Shown: piece by piece, positions 31,966 through 43,999 of the stretch | Layout of the letters: every line of letters starts with the position of its first letter | Numbering within the stretch: the stretch's first letter is position 1 | Assembly (NCBI GenBank): GCA_037179385.1 | Contig: CM074200.1 | Span: forward strand, 35,033,884 to 35,097,883 | From: Holothuria scabra | Taxonomy: Eukaryota; Echinodermata; Holothuroidea; Aspidochirotida; Holothuriidae | Reading direction: 5' to 3' | Length of the DNA stretch: 64,000 nt | Notes under the pieces: model-generated | Told to the model about the DNA's origin: nothing | Databases searched by the model: none | The model's input: the letters and a program-made list of their open reading frames with translations, nothing else | Made by a program: the position numbers and the translations under genes

Positions 31966-33238
31966 CATAAACTGTGCGTGTGTGCGTTAATCTTGAATTT
32001 TCTATGTCACGGACTTCAGAACTTTACAAGGAGGAGGTGGTCGAGGAACTATAGAGAAAGCGGGTGATTGGCATTTAATAAGGTGACTCTCTCATGGAAA
32101 AATTATTTCCTCCTCAAAAGGCTATACGTATACCTGAACTGAACGCTGCTTTCAATTGGCGTATAGCGTGCAGAAAATTTTGAAAAAGGCAACTTCTAGA
32201 CAGCATAAAATTACATTTCCCACGTGTTTTGTGCCATTTTTCTGAGTTATTTGAAGAAGATAGAACTTACTGCCTTTTCTTGTCCAAAACAACTTACTTG
32301 AAATGTGGTAGAGTACAGAAACCTTTCAGTTTACTTTTGTGAAAATCCCAAAACTCATTTGGGGAGGCGCACGAGGGCACAGAATTTTCCAGGAGGGTAC
32401 ATGCCCATGGCGGGAGATCAGGGGGCAAAAAATAAAGCGAAGTATTTTATTTAAAAAATGAGAAGTAATCAGTCTTTAAACAGTCTTCCAAAGCGAAAAA
32501 TATCTTCGAAAAACGAAATAATTTTCTTCGGAAAACAAATTAACAATATTTCTTAGTTCTTGGCTCTTGGGCTAATGTAATTTCCGTACAATATAAGAGA
32601 AAAGTGCCGGAAAAGAAGGAAAGAGATCAATCAACTTGGGCGTGACTGCCCTTAGAAACATTTAAGGGGAGACAAACACAATTTTTTATCGGCGTGATCG
32701 TACTTAACGTCCGTTAGAAAAATTTCAGCGTTTTTCGTAGAATGATTATGATAAATTATGAATGACTAAAAACTACATTGAGTTCAGCCTGATTTTGACC
32801 AGGGTTGTCGCATTTGTTAGGAGAGAGTTCAATCGTTGTGCGCCTGTTACTGGGCTTAATTGTAAGGTCCCAGACACCTTGACCACAGATAACGTAGATA
32901 CGATAGCGATTTCAGTACTAAAAATTGTTACTGTCGTCGCAGTCGTGAAATTCACTACAAAAAGAATGTTCAGAATGTTCACCACTACATACGGGGGAAT
33001 TTCACCAGAAGTGGAGCGAAAATTAACTTAAAATATCGCAATTTAAGATTTTTTCCAGACTTTTTAAAATGCCAATTTAAGGAGGTGTCATTGTTAAAAA
33101 TAAGAAAAAATATTGAAAATACAATAATTCTTAAACATTTATGAGGCATGATTTTTTTTGTTATTGTGTATGATTTACATTATCTTTTGGTCGTATAAAC
33201 AGTTGGCATCATTTGAAATTTTCACGTGGAGTACATTA

Positions 33239-33291
33239 CCGAACTGTTCTAAACGGTTGATATGTATCAGCCATCATTTAGGACAGTTCGG
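33239..33291. other. 53-nt two-step hairpin
   Basis: CCGAACTGTTCTAAA pairs with TTTAGGACAGTTCGG, and inside it GGTTGATA pairs with TATCAGCC around a TG loop. Function unknown. Confidence 0.55.
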
Positions 33292-33428
33292 TTAGGCCTG
33301 TATCAGTCTTCTCCTTTTGGTGTAATATTGTGTTGGATCCCAGGTAATTTCAAAAATAATCTTTTGCTCACCCAACTAAAACCTAATTTAAGAAAGTAAC
33401 TTTTCCTAAGGCTATACCTACATTTAAT

Positions 33429-34269
33429 TAGGGGTGTTGCCAGCGGCATTCCAGTCTAGTGCAGTGACGACTCCCTGGGGACCATTTCTCCCAGTTAAAG
33501 CCATCTACTTTTCTCAGATACGTATATACCCTGCACTTTAACCAAATATACAAATTCTAAACTTAAATATTCTCCAAATGTATGCTAAGACAGATCTTCG
33601 CAGAAGGACCTCACTTGAGCCAAACATGCGGTTCCCTGGACTCCGCCCGAAATAGTTCAATCTTTCGCTCGGTTGTTAGGTGCTCTCGGATTGAAGATAC
33701 CAGATAAAAGTATTTCCCTATCATTTCCCTTCCACTGAATTTGTACTCTCTCAATTTTGAAATACTGTTTCCACCACACCTGGGTTAAGGGTCATGCTCC
33801 ATCGAAGGACCCCCCCCCCCCATCCCCGTAGAGGAAATTTGACGATCTCGTTGGAAAGGTCCTGGCGCTAAAATAGTTATAATAAAATTTAAAACATAGG
33901 CTGTAACAAATGAGGCCCAAGGGGATTTGTGGAATTTTACACGATGTGTTTTCATACGACACCCACCTCAACTAGCCAATCCCTCCTGTCTCTCACCTGT
34001 ACACTCTCCATTCATCCCAATGAAAGTTCCGCTCCACCTTGATCTTCGTCAATCCCCTCCCTTGAGAACTTCTTCCCATCGTGGTGGAAACATTCAAAGG
34101 AAAAATAAGAATTAAAAAGGGAAGTAAAGAAGAAAACACAAAAAGGTAAAAATTGTACGTGTTGAAGTAGCCTGAGGGATTGAAAGAGATTGGCCTGGCG
34201 TGAGAGAGACTGCTAGACCCCCACTGAGGAAAATTGACTCTCGGCGGTGAAGTTCTGGGAACACCACTG
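33429..34269. mobile_element. possible hAT-like element, weak
   Basis: TAGGGGTGTTGCCAG on the left resembles CAGTGGTGTTCCCAG read inward from the right. Flanking 8-mers (CATTTAAT, CCAAAATT) do not match, so the limits are doubtful. Confidence 0.3.
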
Positions 34270-35224
34270 CCAAAATTTATTACAACCTAGCTAAATCCGC
34301 AAATAATTTTAATTCAATGAAATTCCGTAATTTTTTCATAGCCTTTCTAGACGTTTTTTCTCCTCTCAGCAACAAATTCATTTTTTTTTGTAGATGCTTC
34401 CAAAACACATCTTCTCCTCTCTGAATCCTCCATCTTCCTTCCTAAATTCTGCTTTCCCAACTTTTGTCCGCGGCATATAATTTACACATGGGCAAAAAAG
34501 TATACTTGTGTCGGCAACATGTTGTCATACAAGTGTCCGTGCACACAGGCTTCAGCGCAGTTGTACATGTCACGTCGAGAACTATCCATACGTGTGTGTG
34601 ATTTTGTGTCATAATTGAAAATAATATACATCCCCTCTTTCAAGCGCAGCTATCGATTATCTGAAATTGGGGATGTTTTTCGAACATCAAGCAGGGAACC
34701 AGGGACTCTGTTATAAGGGGGGGGGGGGGGGGGCATCGCTGAAGATTTACTTTCAAAGGTTTACTTTCAAAGTCAGAGTGACACAATGTGATAACCACTG
34801 TTTGCGAGAATCACGATATCTCAAACCTGCCATGGACAGCCAGGCGGAGTCGATGTAACTCATGGTGTGTCAATACGAGCAAAGTGTGCCACAATTTTTT
34901 TCTCTCCTTGTGGGGATTTCCATCACTTTTTGCAATGCAGCATAGGACATTGAATGACAGGGCCATTCTTCAATACAGATGATCATAATAATGTTTTTCT
35001 TTGAACGTGTCTTGTTTCATGATATAGAGAAAAGATAAGTTTTGAAACAAATTTGTGGCACGCGTGCGAATTGCAAATCAAGTATCCCAGTTAACGTTAG
35101 AGCCACGTGAAGCATATTAGTCTTCAACTAACGAGGGTACCACGTGATCGGGGTGATGCACGGTAATCAACTTTTAGCGTTCCCTTAGCTTTGACATGAA
35201 AATAAAGTAGGGAGCTAGGGATGA

Positions 35225-35745
35225 AGTTAAGGCAAAACTTTAATTTTTATATGTGAAAAAAGGGAACCAAATTTTACGGTCTCTTGCTAAACTTCCATTC
35301 AAATTCGGCATTTTTTCTCGAGATATCAGTAAATGAAATTACTAGATTTGTGTTCCAAAGTGAACTGAAAGGTAGCAGAAGTTATGTTATCTCCTCAGAT
35401 TGACAAAGATTTAGTAAGTTAGATGGACAAGGAATGCTTTATTTTATTTTGTTTGTTCTTTCCTATGGTGTTGCAAAGTTTGTGAAATCCTCATTCCACT
35501 TATGCAATCACGTTCTGAAAATGTGGGATTGAATTTGTTTAGGAGAAAATTGGTTGTAATTTAGAGAAAAGCAAAGACTGTATGGGTGTTTGCCTAAAGT
35601 TCACTTTTTGTTGAAAATGTGACAACTTCTTCTGTTCATGACTGGAGAACCACACACCAGATTTCAATGCAAACTCCACTGAAATGCTTAGAAAAAATTG
35701 TCTCATATCCAAACTTGATGTGACCTTTAACCCTTTTTTAGGATT
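35225..35745 (+). repeat. dispersed repeat R3, copy 3
   Basis: Shares TATATGTGAAAAAAGGGAAC, CTCGAGATATCAGTAAATGA, GATTTGTGTTCCAAAGTGAA, ACAAGGAATGCTTTATTTTA and TTGATGTGACCTTTAACC with the other copies, in order. Confidence 0.65.
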
Positions 35746-36508
35746 CACCAAACCAGAAGCTGCGACAGAAATGGCAGTCCCGGTTTTCCGGTACAATGTC
35801 CGAAACGAAAAAGGTTGGACGCAAGAAGAGCGTTGAAAATTTGAGAATCAATAAATTCCGGATATATTTGACCCATGTTTAGTGAAATGGAAAAAGGTTT
35901 CCAGTTCTCATACCAGACAATCCCAGTTTTCTCAGATACCCTAACCCTTAGCCCCTCCCACTGAGAACTGTCTTGGACTCTTCTCTGTGCAGTATCAAAC
36001 CCTATAAGGTTAAATTCGCAAAACTATCCGGAGTTAGCTTGATTTGCTGTCTCCTTACAGAAAAGGCCAATAAAATTCTTTGGAATTCTAACTTTAGTTA
36101 AAAAAGTGCACCGGATATCGGGGAAAACCCCCATTTCACTGACTAAGGTATCCTTAACTTGCTGCCATAGGGGGCACTTTCCCCCTTTTTTCCAGAACTT
36201 ATTCTTTTAAGTCTTAGTCTGGTTGCTTTTGCAACAGAAACACAAACTGGAACTGACAGAGCCATGGGAATGATACTTAATTAAGTTGAATAATGTTTAA
36301 ACAGGTGATATTCTGCTTTGAAAACTAAATAAAAACAATATTCTTCCAATAAATTTCTCAACTCTGTTTTTTTCAACACGCTTCGCGCGCACCCGTTTCA
36401 ATATTTCAGGATTCCGGGTTACTTCTTGTAGGACACCTCTTCCATTGTCACAGAAACTTATCCCCAGTGCCCGGGCGGATGCGCAGGGAGGCAGTCGTTA
36501 TCTGGTGA

Positions 36509-38909
36509 CAGGGGTGACGCCAGGATTTGCCTGACAGAAGGGGAAATTTCAAGGCCCCGACAAGGTTGATGTTATGTCCCGGTGGCACGTGACTTGGCAG
36601 AATTTGAGGCGCGTAGAGCGCGCCGAAATGTTTGGCTTTCTTTTTAACAAATACTTAAAAATCTGGAGTTTATTTGAAGTAAAATTAAACTTTTTGAAAG
36701 CAATTTGACTTTTTCAGTACCATGAAAAACTTTGGGTGTCTATTGAATAATCTGTCCATCTTATGGGAAAAATAAAAAACCTTATGTAGGCGACAGCTGA
36801 AATTCTTTTGGGGTTACACATTCAAACGTACTAGGCATACGTACTTAGGATTCAAGACGAGACTAGAAGTTTGCCCGTAAAGTTTTCCCTTTTTTGAAGG
36901 GAGATTTGAAATTAAAAGTTTATTACATTGGAGAAATTTGGAATTTAATGAAAGAAAATTTGTTTTTTTGGTAAAGTTATAATGAAAAATTTGTTTTTTT
37001 TTTTGTTAAGTGATACTCCTTTCAAGAGCAAAATTAGGTAATATGTCGGGTGATTAAAAGAGTCGGCTTTGGTATTGTGTGTGGTATCAATCGGAATCGG
37101 CACTTTTGCCACTTTTAACAATATGAATCTTATATTGGAGAAAAATTGTAATTTTACGACAATTTTGAGGTTTTATGGAAGAATCTGACCTTCTCGTGAG
37201 AAAAATCAAGTAAGGGTGATATGTAATTTTGTTGGGGTTACTGAATATCATCATGCAGATTCAGGCCATCGGACCATATTGGAACATTTTCCAGTGGAAA
37301 AAGTTTGGCTTCGTAAAGTTTTATCGTACGGGAGGGTTTCAGTTTGGGAGGGGCAGAAATTTTTTGTCCGAAAAATGTAACCCTGCCCGAAAGACTATCA
37401 GTCGAGCGCACAGAATTTTTTGAAAAATTGAAAACCCCAAGACAGCAGGAAACGGCATTTCCAGGGTTTTTAACTAGAATTAAAGGAGTCATTACTTTGA
37501 GCTTTCTTTGGTAAGAAAATTTTCACTTCATAATACTAGTTACTACCCCAATCGCAGATAATTTATAACATTCATTGTTGTGTTAAGTAATCTGATCGAA
37601 CAAAACACTATCTATGCAGATCGCCACCATTGATGGCGCGGAGCGCACACAAATTTTTAAAACATGTATCCCCTCAGATACCGGAATGGCATTTCCTAGA
37701 CTTGTAACTAGAAATGAAGCAGTCGTTATTTTGAGCTTTCCTTTGAAATGAGTTTCACTTCAATAAAAAAAGAACCCAACTTGCTAAATGATCAGAAAAT
37801 TACCAGACGAAATTTACTGCTACAATTAGATGTAGTGGTCTTGTCTCTTTCGGGGGAGGGACTACGCAACGGAACTGAAAAACAAACTATAGTGTTTTGA
37901 CTGTATAAAGAATCTTCGTTGAATTCAGTTGCAAGGTCCACTAAAAAGATGATTTTTTTTTACGTGACTGCTCGAACTACAGACTATACACGGTTTTACT
38001 TCCAACGTTGAAAATATATCACGTTACAAGGTGCATTCAAATAAATTTTTAGTCAGACCATGGAGTTGTCAGCTTCTGACAACTCCCTGGTCAGACTTAG
38101 GGGAGACATTCTTACTGTTGATCATTATGTTTAGCTGAAAATGGTATGGCCGATATTTAGTACCGTTGCGAGAATTCGGCTGTCCGGGCAGGCCAAATGG
38201 TAGACCATTAGGTAGGCCATGTACATGAACAACCTCTAGAAAGTTTTTGTAAGGAGAATTCGGAATTGCTAGTTTCCTCGAGGAACGGTCTTCTAGAAAG
38301 CAAAATCAAGAAGGTCGTCAGAGTGACTGAAGTTTATCAGGGCCACATATGGGTCTGTAGATGAAGGCTCCCCCGACGAAATTGGATTTTCTACACAGCA
38401 GGGGTTGGCCGCCCGTCCCCGACGGGACATGACCTTGCACGCACGGATTGAAGATGGGATGAGGGATAGTAGAGTTAGTAAGAAGTGATAAAAACCTACT
38501 TGCATTAAAATAACGTTAAAAAAAAGAAAAGAAATTGTTCATTAATAAAAAAATCAAGTTCATCACTTCAGTAACGCCAGTCCTTTACGGTTTTCATGTA
38601 AAGGCCTCCCCCAAAAACTTGCCGTCCCTCCTCGACGGGTAGGGGGAGGGGGTGGAAAAGGTTAATGGAATGAGGTTCAATAAAGCTAAGAAGAAGCCAT
38701 TTAAAATCGATTCCGATATGTAATTAAAACAGCATTGAAAAGCGAAAAAAAAAATAAGTTCTAGATCGCTCTTCCAGTAACTCCAGTCTTTGTAAGGTTT
38801 TTTATTATTATTATTTTTATTTTCAGGTCTCCCCCGACTAAACCGCCGATCTTCCCCGACAGGGGGGGGGGGCATGCCTCCCTCCCCCCCCCCGCTGGCG
38901 CCACCCATG
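36509..38909. mobile_element. hAT-like element 2, 2.4 kb
   Basis: Inverted ends CAGGGGTGACGCCAGG and CATGGGTGGCGCCAGC (13 of 16 match) with a perfect 8-bp target duplication TCTGGTGA at 36501-36508 and 38910-38917. No transposase-length frame, so non-autonomous. The interior holds degenerate repeats around GGCGCG-GAGCGC palindromes and a twice-occurring TTTGAGCTTTC block near 37497 and 37732. A 22-bp imperfect hairpin lies at 38051-38096, and a run of about 10 G near the right end. Confidence 0.85.
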
Positions 38910-38939
38910 TCTGGTGATCTTATTTGACCCCGGCCTTAT

Positions 38940-39510
38940 CCGGGGGGCTCCACTCTTTTTCGGCTGAAGTGAAAAGGGGCCCAACCTTTCTCTAATTTCC
39001 ATTAATTCCTCTATTGAGATGTCTCAAAAGACCATTTTTCAGCGTGTCACTCTGCACGTCCCATGACAGATAAGGACTCTATAAAAATCTCATGAAAAGG
39101 ACTCTATAGGAACCCAACTGTACGTTTTTGCTTATATCCTCAGGGGTCACCCTTATTCAGCTGTAGTGAAAAAGACCATTCTTCGTGGAATTTTATTTCA
39201 ATTCCACCATTGAGATGAAGTAAAAATTCATTTTTTCGGCGCGCTCCGTGCGCCCTTTTACAGGTAACGGCTCAATGAACGTCACTTGAAAAATACTATA
39301 TACGATTATAAACCAGAGTATGTTTGTGCTTCAGTAAGAATGTCTTTAGGGGGCGCCGTTACCCAGCTAAAGTCAAAAGTGGCCCATCTTTTCTCAAATT
39401 TTAAGTCAGTTCCATTACTGAAATGTCTTAAACGTTAATTTTTTTCGGCGGGCTTCGCGCGCATCATCATAGGCAAGGGCTGTATTCACATCTTATAAAA
39501 AGCCCCCTAT
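38940..39510 (+). repeat. three degenerate tandem units of about 205 bp
   Basis: Units begin near 38942, 39143 and 39351 with GGGGGCTCCACTC, GGGGTCACCCTTATTCAGCT and GGGGGCGCCGTTACCCAGCT. Each continues with an AAAGT-AAA-GCCCA/GACCA block, a TTCCATTA-TGAGATG block and a GCGCGCTCCGTGCGC-like palindrome. They look like interior repeats of a further decayed element. Confidence 0.6.
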
Positions 39511-40233
39511 AGCCTTCTGAAAAGACGATCTGGGCCACCAAGGAGGGAGCGCATGAAAAGCGTCAATTAAGTTATCCATCCTTCCTCCCAGCAACCTCTG
39601 TATTATCGATTCCGGCCGACTTTAATCATACGGAGTAGGGATATAATTGAAAAAAAAGTCAAATTGCGATATTTGTGGTCTTTTAGGTGCCCATTTTATG
39701 TAATTCATAGATGAAGATAAAATGCATCATTTTAATGCCTACAACTTCGTATACCCAGGAACTTCCGGGAGCTTTGCCCTCTGGACCCCACTCCTTCGGT
39801 GCCGTTAATTCGTAGTCTGCCCGAATTTGCACCCCCACTTAAACTGTTGAACTATCGCGTTAAATAGTTTAAACCAAATGTTACTTGCGAATGTGGACTA
39901 GAAAACCGCACAAAGCGCGAGAATCAGTTTGCGAGTTTAAAAAAAAAATTCATTGAGGTAACTGATTATAACAAAAAAGATATCGAATACGCATGTTTTT
40001 CTTCATCCCTCCAATATTGGAAGGTTGGGCGAATTGATATGTCCCCCTCAAAAAAGTATTCAATGAGGGGGGGACATGTCGTCGTTCGGATCGCCGCCCA
40101 TGCTTACTTTAATGGAGTTTATCAAAAGTAAGATTGTAATTGTAAATGTCTTGTTTATATACACTGTTAATACTCTTAGTTTTATGCCTGTTATTTTTTC
40201 TTACTTGTTTAGGTTCATATTCACGGTGGAAAA

Positions 40234-40275
40234 GTTCTTTTTTGAGAGAGAGAGAGAGGCAGAGAGAGAGAGAGA
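40234..40275 (+). repeat. GA microsatellite
   Basis: Interrupted (GA)n, two blocks split by GGCA. Confidence 0.85.
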
Positions 40276-40935
40276 AAAAAAACTGATGAATAAAAGCAAC
40301 GGCACAAAAAATTAAAGTTGGCGTTTGCAAAAGGTAATCAAGTTCCTGATTCTAAATTTGCTGTTGTTCATCCTGGAAAATCGTTCTCACCACAGCTGTA
40401 TAAAATCAATACAACGTTCTTAAAGGGGGAAGTTTAGGGAAAAATTTAATTTTCACATGTGAAAGAGGAGCCAAATCTACACAGTGTGGTGTCGGAAAGT
40501 TTCATTCAAATCGGACATGCATTTTGTCGAGATATCAGAAAATGAATTCAGTAGATTTGTATTCAAACGTGAGTTGGAGGGAGGCAGAGCTTATATCACT
40601 TCCTCACATTGACAAGGAATGCTTTGTTACACTTTGTTTTATCAGACTGTTGTGATTACCTTGAAGTAAATAGGAGTAGGACCTCCCTGTGGGGGGATGC
40701 AAAGTTTGTAAAGTTCTCGTGCCACTTATGCAATCACATTTTAATAATTGTGTGATTGATGAGGAAAAATTGAGTCTGAAGTTTAAAGAAAAACAAAAGT
40801 TTGTGCACTTATGTGGGGACGTGATGTCATATGTGCTTGCTTCAAGTTCACTTTTCAAGTTGTTGAAATTCTTGAAAACCACACATCGGTTTTCAAGGCA
40901 AATTTCACCAAAATGCTTAGAATGAGTACCCCTCT

Positions 40936-42180
40936 CATGGGCGTCCGCAGAAATTTTTATAAGGGGGGGGGGGCAAGATCATTCATGGATGATTGAATTG
41001 TGTACACTATCTAAGCGGAGCGCCACCATCAGTTGGCGCGGAGCGTACAAGAAAATTTTGGGCCTTACAAACCCTCCAGATGGCCGGAAATGACACTTGG
41101 CGAGTGTTCTAAGCTGCATGTACCCAGCCTGGAAACAGGAATTTCATGTCTATAATTTTTAGATATTTAGAATTTTCAATGTAAAAAGTTGTTGAAGGGA
41201 AAATCATGGATGATTGAATTGTGTACACTATCTAAGCGGAGCGCCACCATCGGTTGGCGCGGAGCGTACGAGAAAATTTTGGGCCTTACAAACCCTCCAG
41301 ATGGCCGGAAATGACACTTGGCGAGTGTTCTAAGCTGCATGTACCCAGCCTGGAAACAGGAATTTCATGTCTATAATTTTTAGATATTTAGAATTTTCAA
41401 TGTAAAAAGTTGTTGAAGGGAAAATCATGGATGATTGAATTGTGTACACTATCTAAGCGGAGCGCCACCATCAGTGAGCGCGGAGCGTACAAGAAAATTT
41501 TGGGCCTAACAAACCCTCCAGATTGCCGGAAACGACACTTGGCGAGTGTTATAATTTGCATGTACCCAGCCCTGAAACAGGAATTTCATGTCTGTAATTT
41601 TTAGATTTTTAGAATTTTCAATGCAAAAAATTGTTGAAGGGAAATCTGCCTCTCGGTAACGTCCTCGCACGCCTATGCACGATAAAACTTACAACTGTCA
41701 AACAGCCTATATAGGCCTATGTCTGTTACCTAATTATGAACCATGCATACACCCCCTCCTCCACCCCCGTATTCACCTTGTATATCCAAGTTACACCCGC
41801 ACATCACCACTTGAGATAGCACGGGACCAAACCAAGACCAACGCATTCATCAATGGTCGGATGCCATATGCACACTACATACCTGACAACTAGGCTAGTA
41901 CATAGTTTTTACAATTACAAATTTCCAATAGATATCACGAATGATGGTCCCCAAATTACGATTTCACTATTCAGCATACTGCACCATCTTCTCTTTTGCT
42001 ATTCCTGGTCAAATGTCCGCATATTTCACGAATAAAAACTGACGCTGTGAGTGAAGGTATTTAGATGATTTATTTTTAATTTTTTTTATTTTAATTTTTA
42101 ATTATTTTTTTTTCACAAGTTTGATTTTCCAGGGGGGGGGGGGGCAAGTGCCCCCCTTGCCCCCCTTGCGGACGCCCATG
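40936..42180. mobile_element. hAT-like element 3 with internal minisatellite
   Basis: The first 14 bases, CATGGGCGTCCGCA, are exactly complementary to the last 14. Perfect 8-bp duplication ACCCCTCT at 40928-40935 and 42181-42188. G runs of 12-13 lie just inside both ends. 1245 bp, no transposase frame. Three 221-bp units fill 40984-41644; an AT-rich stretch (42056-42115) precedes the right end. Confidence 0.9.
40984..41644 (+). repeat. 221-bp tandem repeat, three units
   Basis: Units start at 40984, 41205 and 41426 with CATGGATGATTGAATTGTGT. Units 1 and 2 are almost identical; unit 3 has more changes. Each contains a palindromic GCGGAGCGCCACCATC-GGCGCGGAGCG block. Confidence 0.9.
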
Positions 42181-42594
42181 ACCCCTCTTACACACCAAAT
42201 CCTGTTGTGACCTTAAACCATTCTTTTAACTCTTTAACTTGTTGAGTGAATTTGTCTTCAAGTTTGCAGTTTTGCAATCGTCTGTGGTTACGGAAAGCAG
42301 GAAAAAAAAAAAAAAAATGAAAAATAAATACATATAAAAGATCATGTCAAATAAATATAAAACAGGAAGAAGAAGGAAAACCAAAAGATTGCATCATGTG
42401 CAAGTGAACCAAGTGTGGCTGAAATAAGGAACGATTATTTTTTTATAGGAACGGTTGACTGAATGCCACTTCGCTAGAAGCAAAAGGAAACCAAAAAAAA
42501 TAATAAAACAGAAGAGGAAGAATATGCTTGTCTGATGCAATCTTTTTTCTGTTCCTTATTTTTCCTTTTTATTTTTTTTTCTTTGAGTTGTTTG

Positions 42595-42680
42595 TGTACT
42601 AAGCACTTCGATAGCAACAAAAAAAATAAATAAAAAAATAAATAAAAAATAAATAAAATAAATAAAAAATAAAAAAGGAA
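42595..42680 (+). repeat. AAATA-type microsatellite
   Basis: AATAAATAAAAAATAAATAA-type repeats. Long minus-strand open frames rich in F, L and I here are by-products. Confidence 0.75.
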
Positions 42681-43321
42681 CTTGGAAGAAGACAGAAAGA
42701 TTAGGAAAAATGATTGCATCAGACATCAAAAGGTTATATCCACTGGTCAGACTGTGGTTTCTCAGCTCCTCAGATTCCAAAAGCATATGACTTGGCAAGG
42801 AATATTCCGCATAGACTGCTACGCAGGTAATTAAAGTTAGGGATGGGTGAGTTGTATATATGCCACCTCGATACCAATGTATTAGATTGACGTGGTTTCA
42901 CGTTCTCATCCTACACGCAGTGATAGGTGTTTCTTGCTAAGAAGTTGAGTCCCTTTTCCCTTTGAAGTGACAAAAAGATGTGCGAAAGTGAGTATTTTCG
43001 GTTACTTTTCACTGGATTACCACAGCAAATTTTAGCGCACAAAGTTGTTTATGTTTGCGCCTTCAATATGTTTTCTGGCGTAACCATTACTAAATTAGGT
43101 CCTTGTGTTCTGTTAGCCTAGAGCGTAGGACTAGTTATGCGAAAAAAATTCATCTCACTCTAATTTTGCTAAATGTTCAATAAAAATCTTAATTTGTAGT
43201 TTGCCTTCTCTATTTTGAAACATGGGATCATTTAGTACTATCAACCACTATTTGCAAGATCAGTACATCACAAATCTGCTGATTAGCACTAACACTATAT
43301 TAAGACCATGATTACTAAATG

Positions 43322-43655
43322 GTTGTGACTATTCGGGTGCGTGGGCATTGTAAAAAGCTTGAAAAGCCTTTTGCAAGGCTTGACATTAGGAAGTTAAGTT
43401 TCTCCCATAGAGTTGTCATCGAGTGGAATTGTCTACCAGATTGGGTAGTTAACTCCCCCTCAGTTCACTGCTTTAAGGTTAACATTGACAGGTTTTTCCA
43501 TGGCTGTGGTACTGTAGAATCTGATTGTTTGGGGCTGTTGTCAAGCTTTGGTGGTTTGACTTTTGATTAGGGCTTGGACTTCAGGGCATCTTATGGGGCC
43601 GTGGCCCTCCTTTGCCCTTCAACCTGTTATGTTATGTTATGTTATGTTATGTTAT
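43322..43655 (+). mobile_element. LINE 3' end, copy 2 (same family as 29225-30062)
   Basis: About 330 bp, strongly 5'-truncated but frame-intact: GHCKKLEKPFARLDIRKLSF, EWNCLPDWVVNSPSVHCFKV. It ends in five or more TTATG units. Fewer disabling changes than copy 1 over the shared part, so probably younger. Confidence 0.85.
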
Positions 43656-43657
43656 TC

Positions 43658-43675
43658 ACACGAAAATTTTCGTGT
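43658..43675. repeat. perfect 18-bp palindrome
   Basis: ACACGAAAATTTTCGTGT directly follows the LINE tail; the 16-bp core recurs at 44122-44137. Confidence 0.9.
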
Positions 43676-43999
43676 AAATAAGAGGTACCTGTAGTCACAA
43701 TTCACACGAAGAAAATTTGAGCCGGTTGGCGGCACTAGCACATGTATATGTTGGTCATTTGATCTGAAACAAAATGTTTCAAATCGTGGAAAAAATCATG
43801 GAATTTGATTAGCCAAAGATAAACAGGAAAGAGCTGATTGGCTGTGGAGGCATTTTAGTGTGCTTAGGTGGTTGTGGTACATGAACTATTTCTCAGCACT
43901 AAAAGGTCAAAGGGATTAGTGCCCCCTTGCCTCCAGCGCTGTTTCTCCTGTTATATCATAATGTGGCCTAGGCGTAAGCTAACATTATTGTGTAAAAAG

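Larger units (their letters stand above)
40420..42226 (+). repeat. dispersed repeat R3, copy 4, split by hAT-like element 3
   Basis: R3 sequence 40420-40935 resumes at 42189 (TACACACCAAATCC, TGTGACCTTAAACC). Removing 40936-42180 and one 8-bp duplication restores the order seen in copies 2 and 3. Confidence 0.8.

Noticed and set aside
33429..34269. Third-looking CAGTGGTG inverted pair as a firm hAT insertion
   Set aside because: Flanking 8-mers differ and only about 12 of 15 end bases agree; listed only as weak.
41410..41604. Open frame reading out of the 221-bp repeat
   Set aside because: It lies in a non-coding minisatellite inside a transposon; the frame exists only because a stop was lost in the third unit.
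40984..41644. Regular repeats considered as a CRISPR array
   Set aside because: Units are 221 bp with no unique spacers, in a eukaryotic transposon.
42474..42798. Long minus-strand frames rich in phenylalanine and leucine that look like membrane proteins
   Set aside because: They translate AAATA microsatellite and A-rich DNA; composition alone gives the hydrophobicity.
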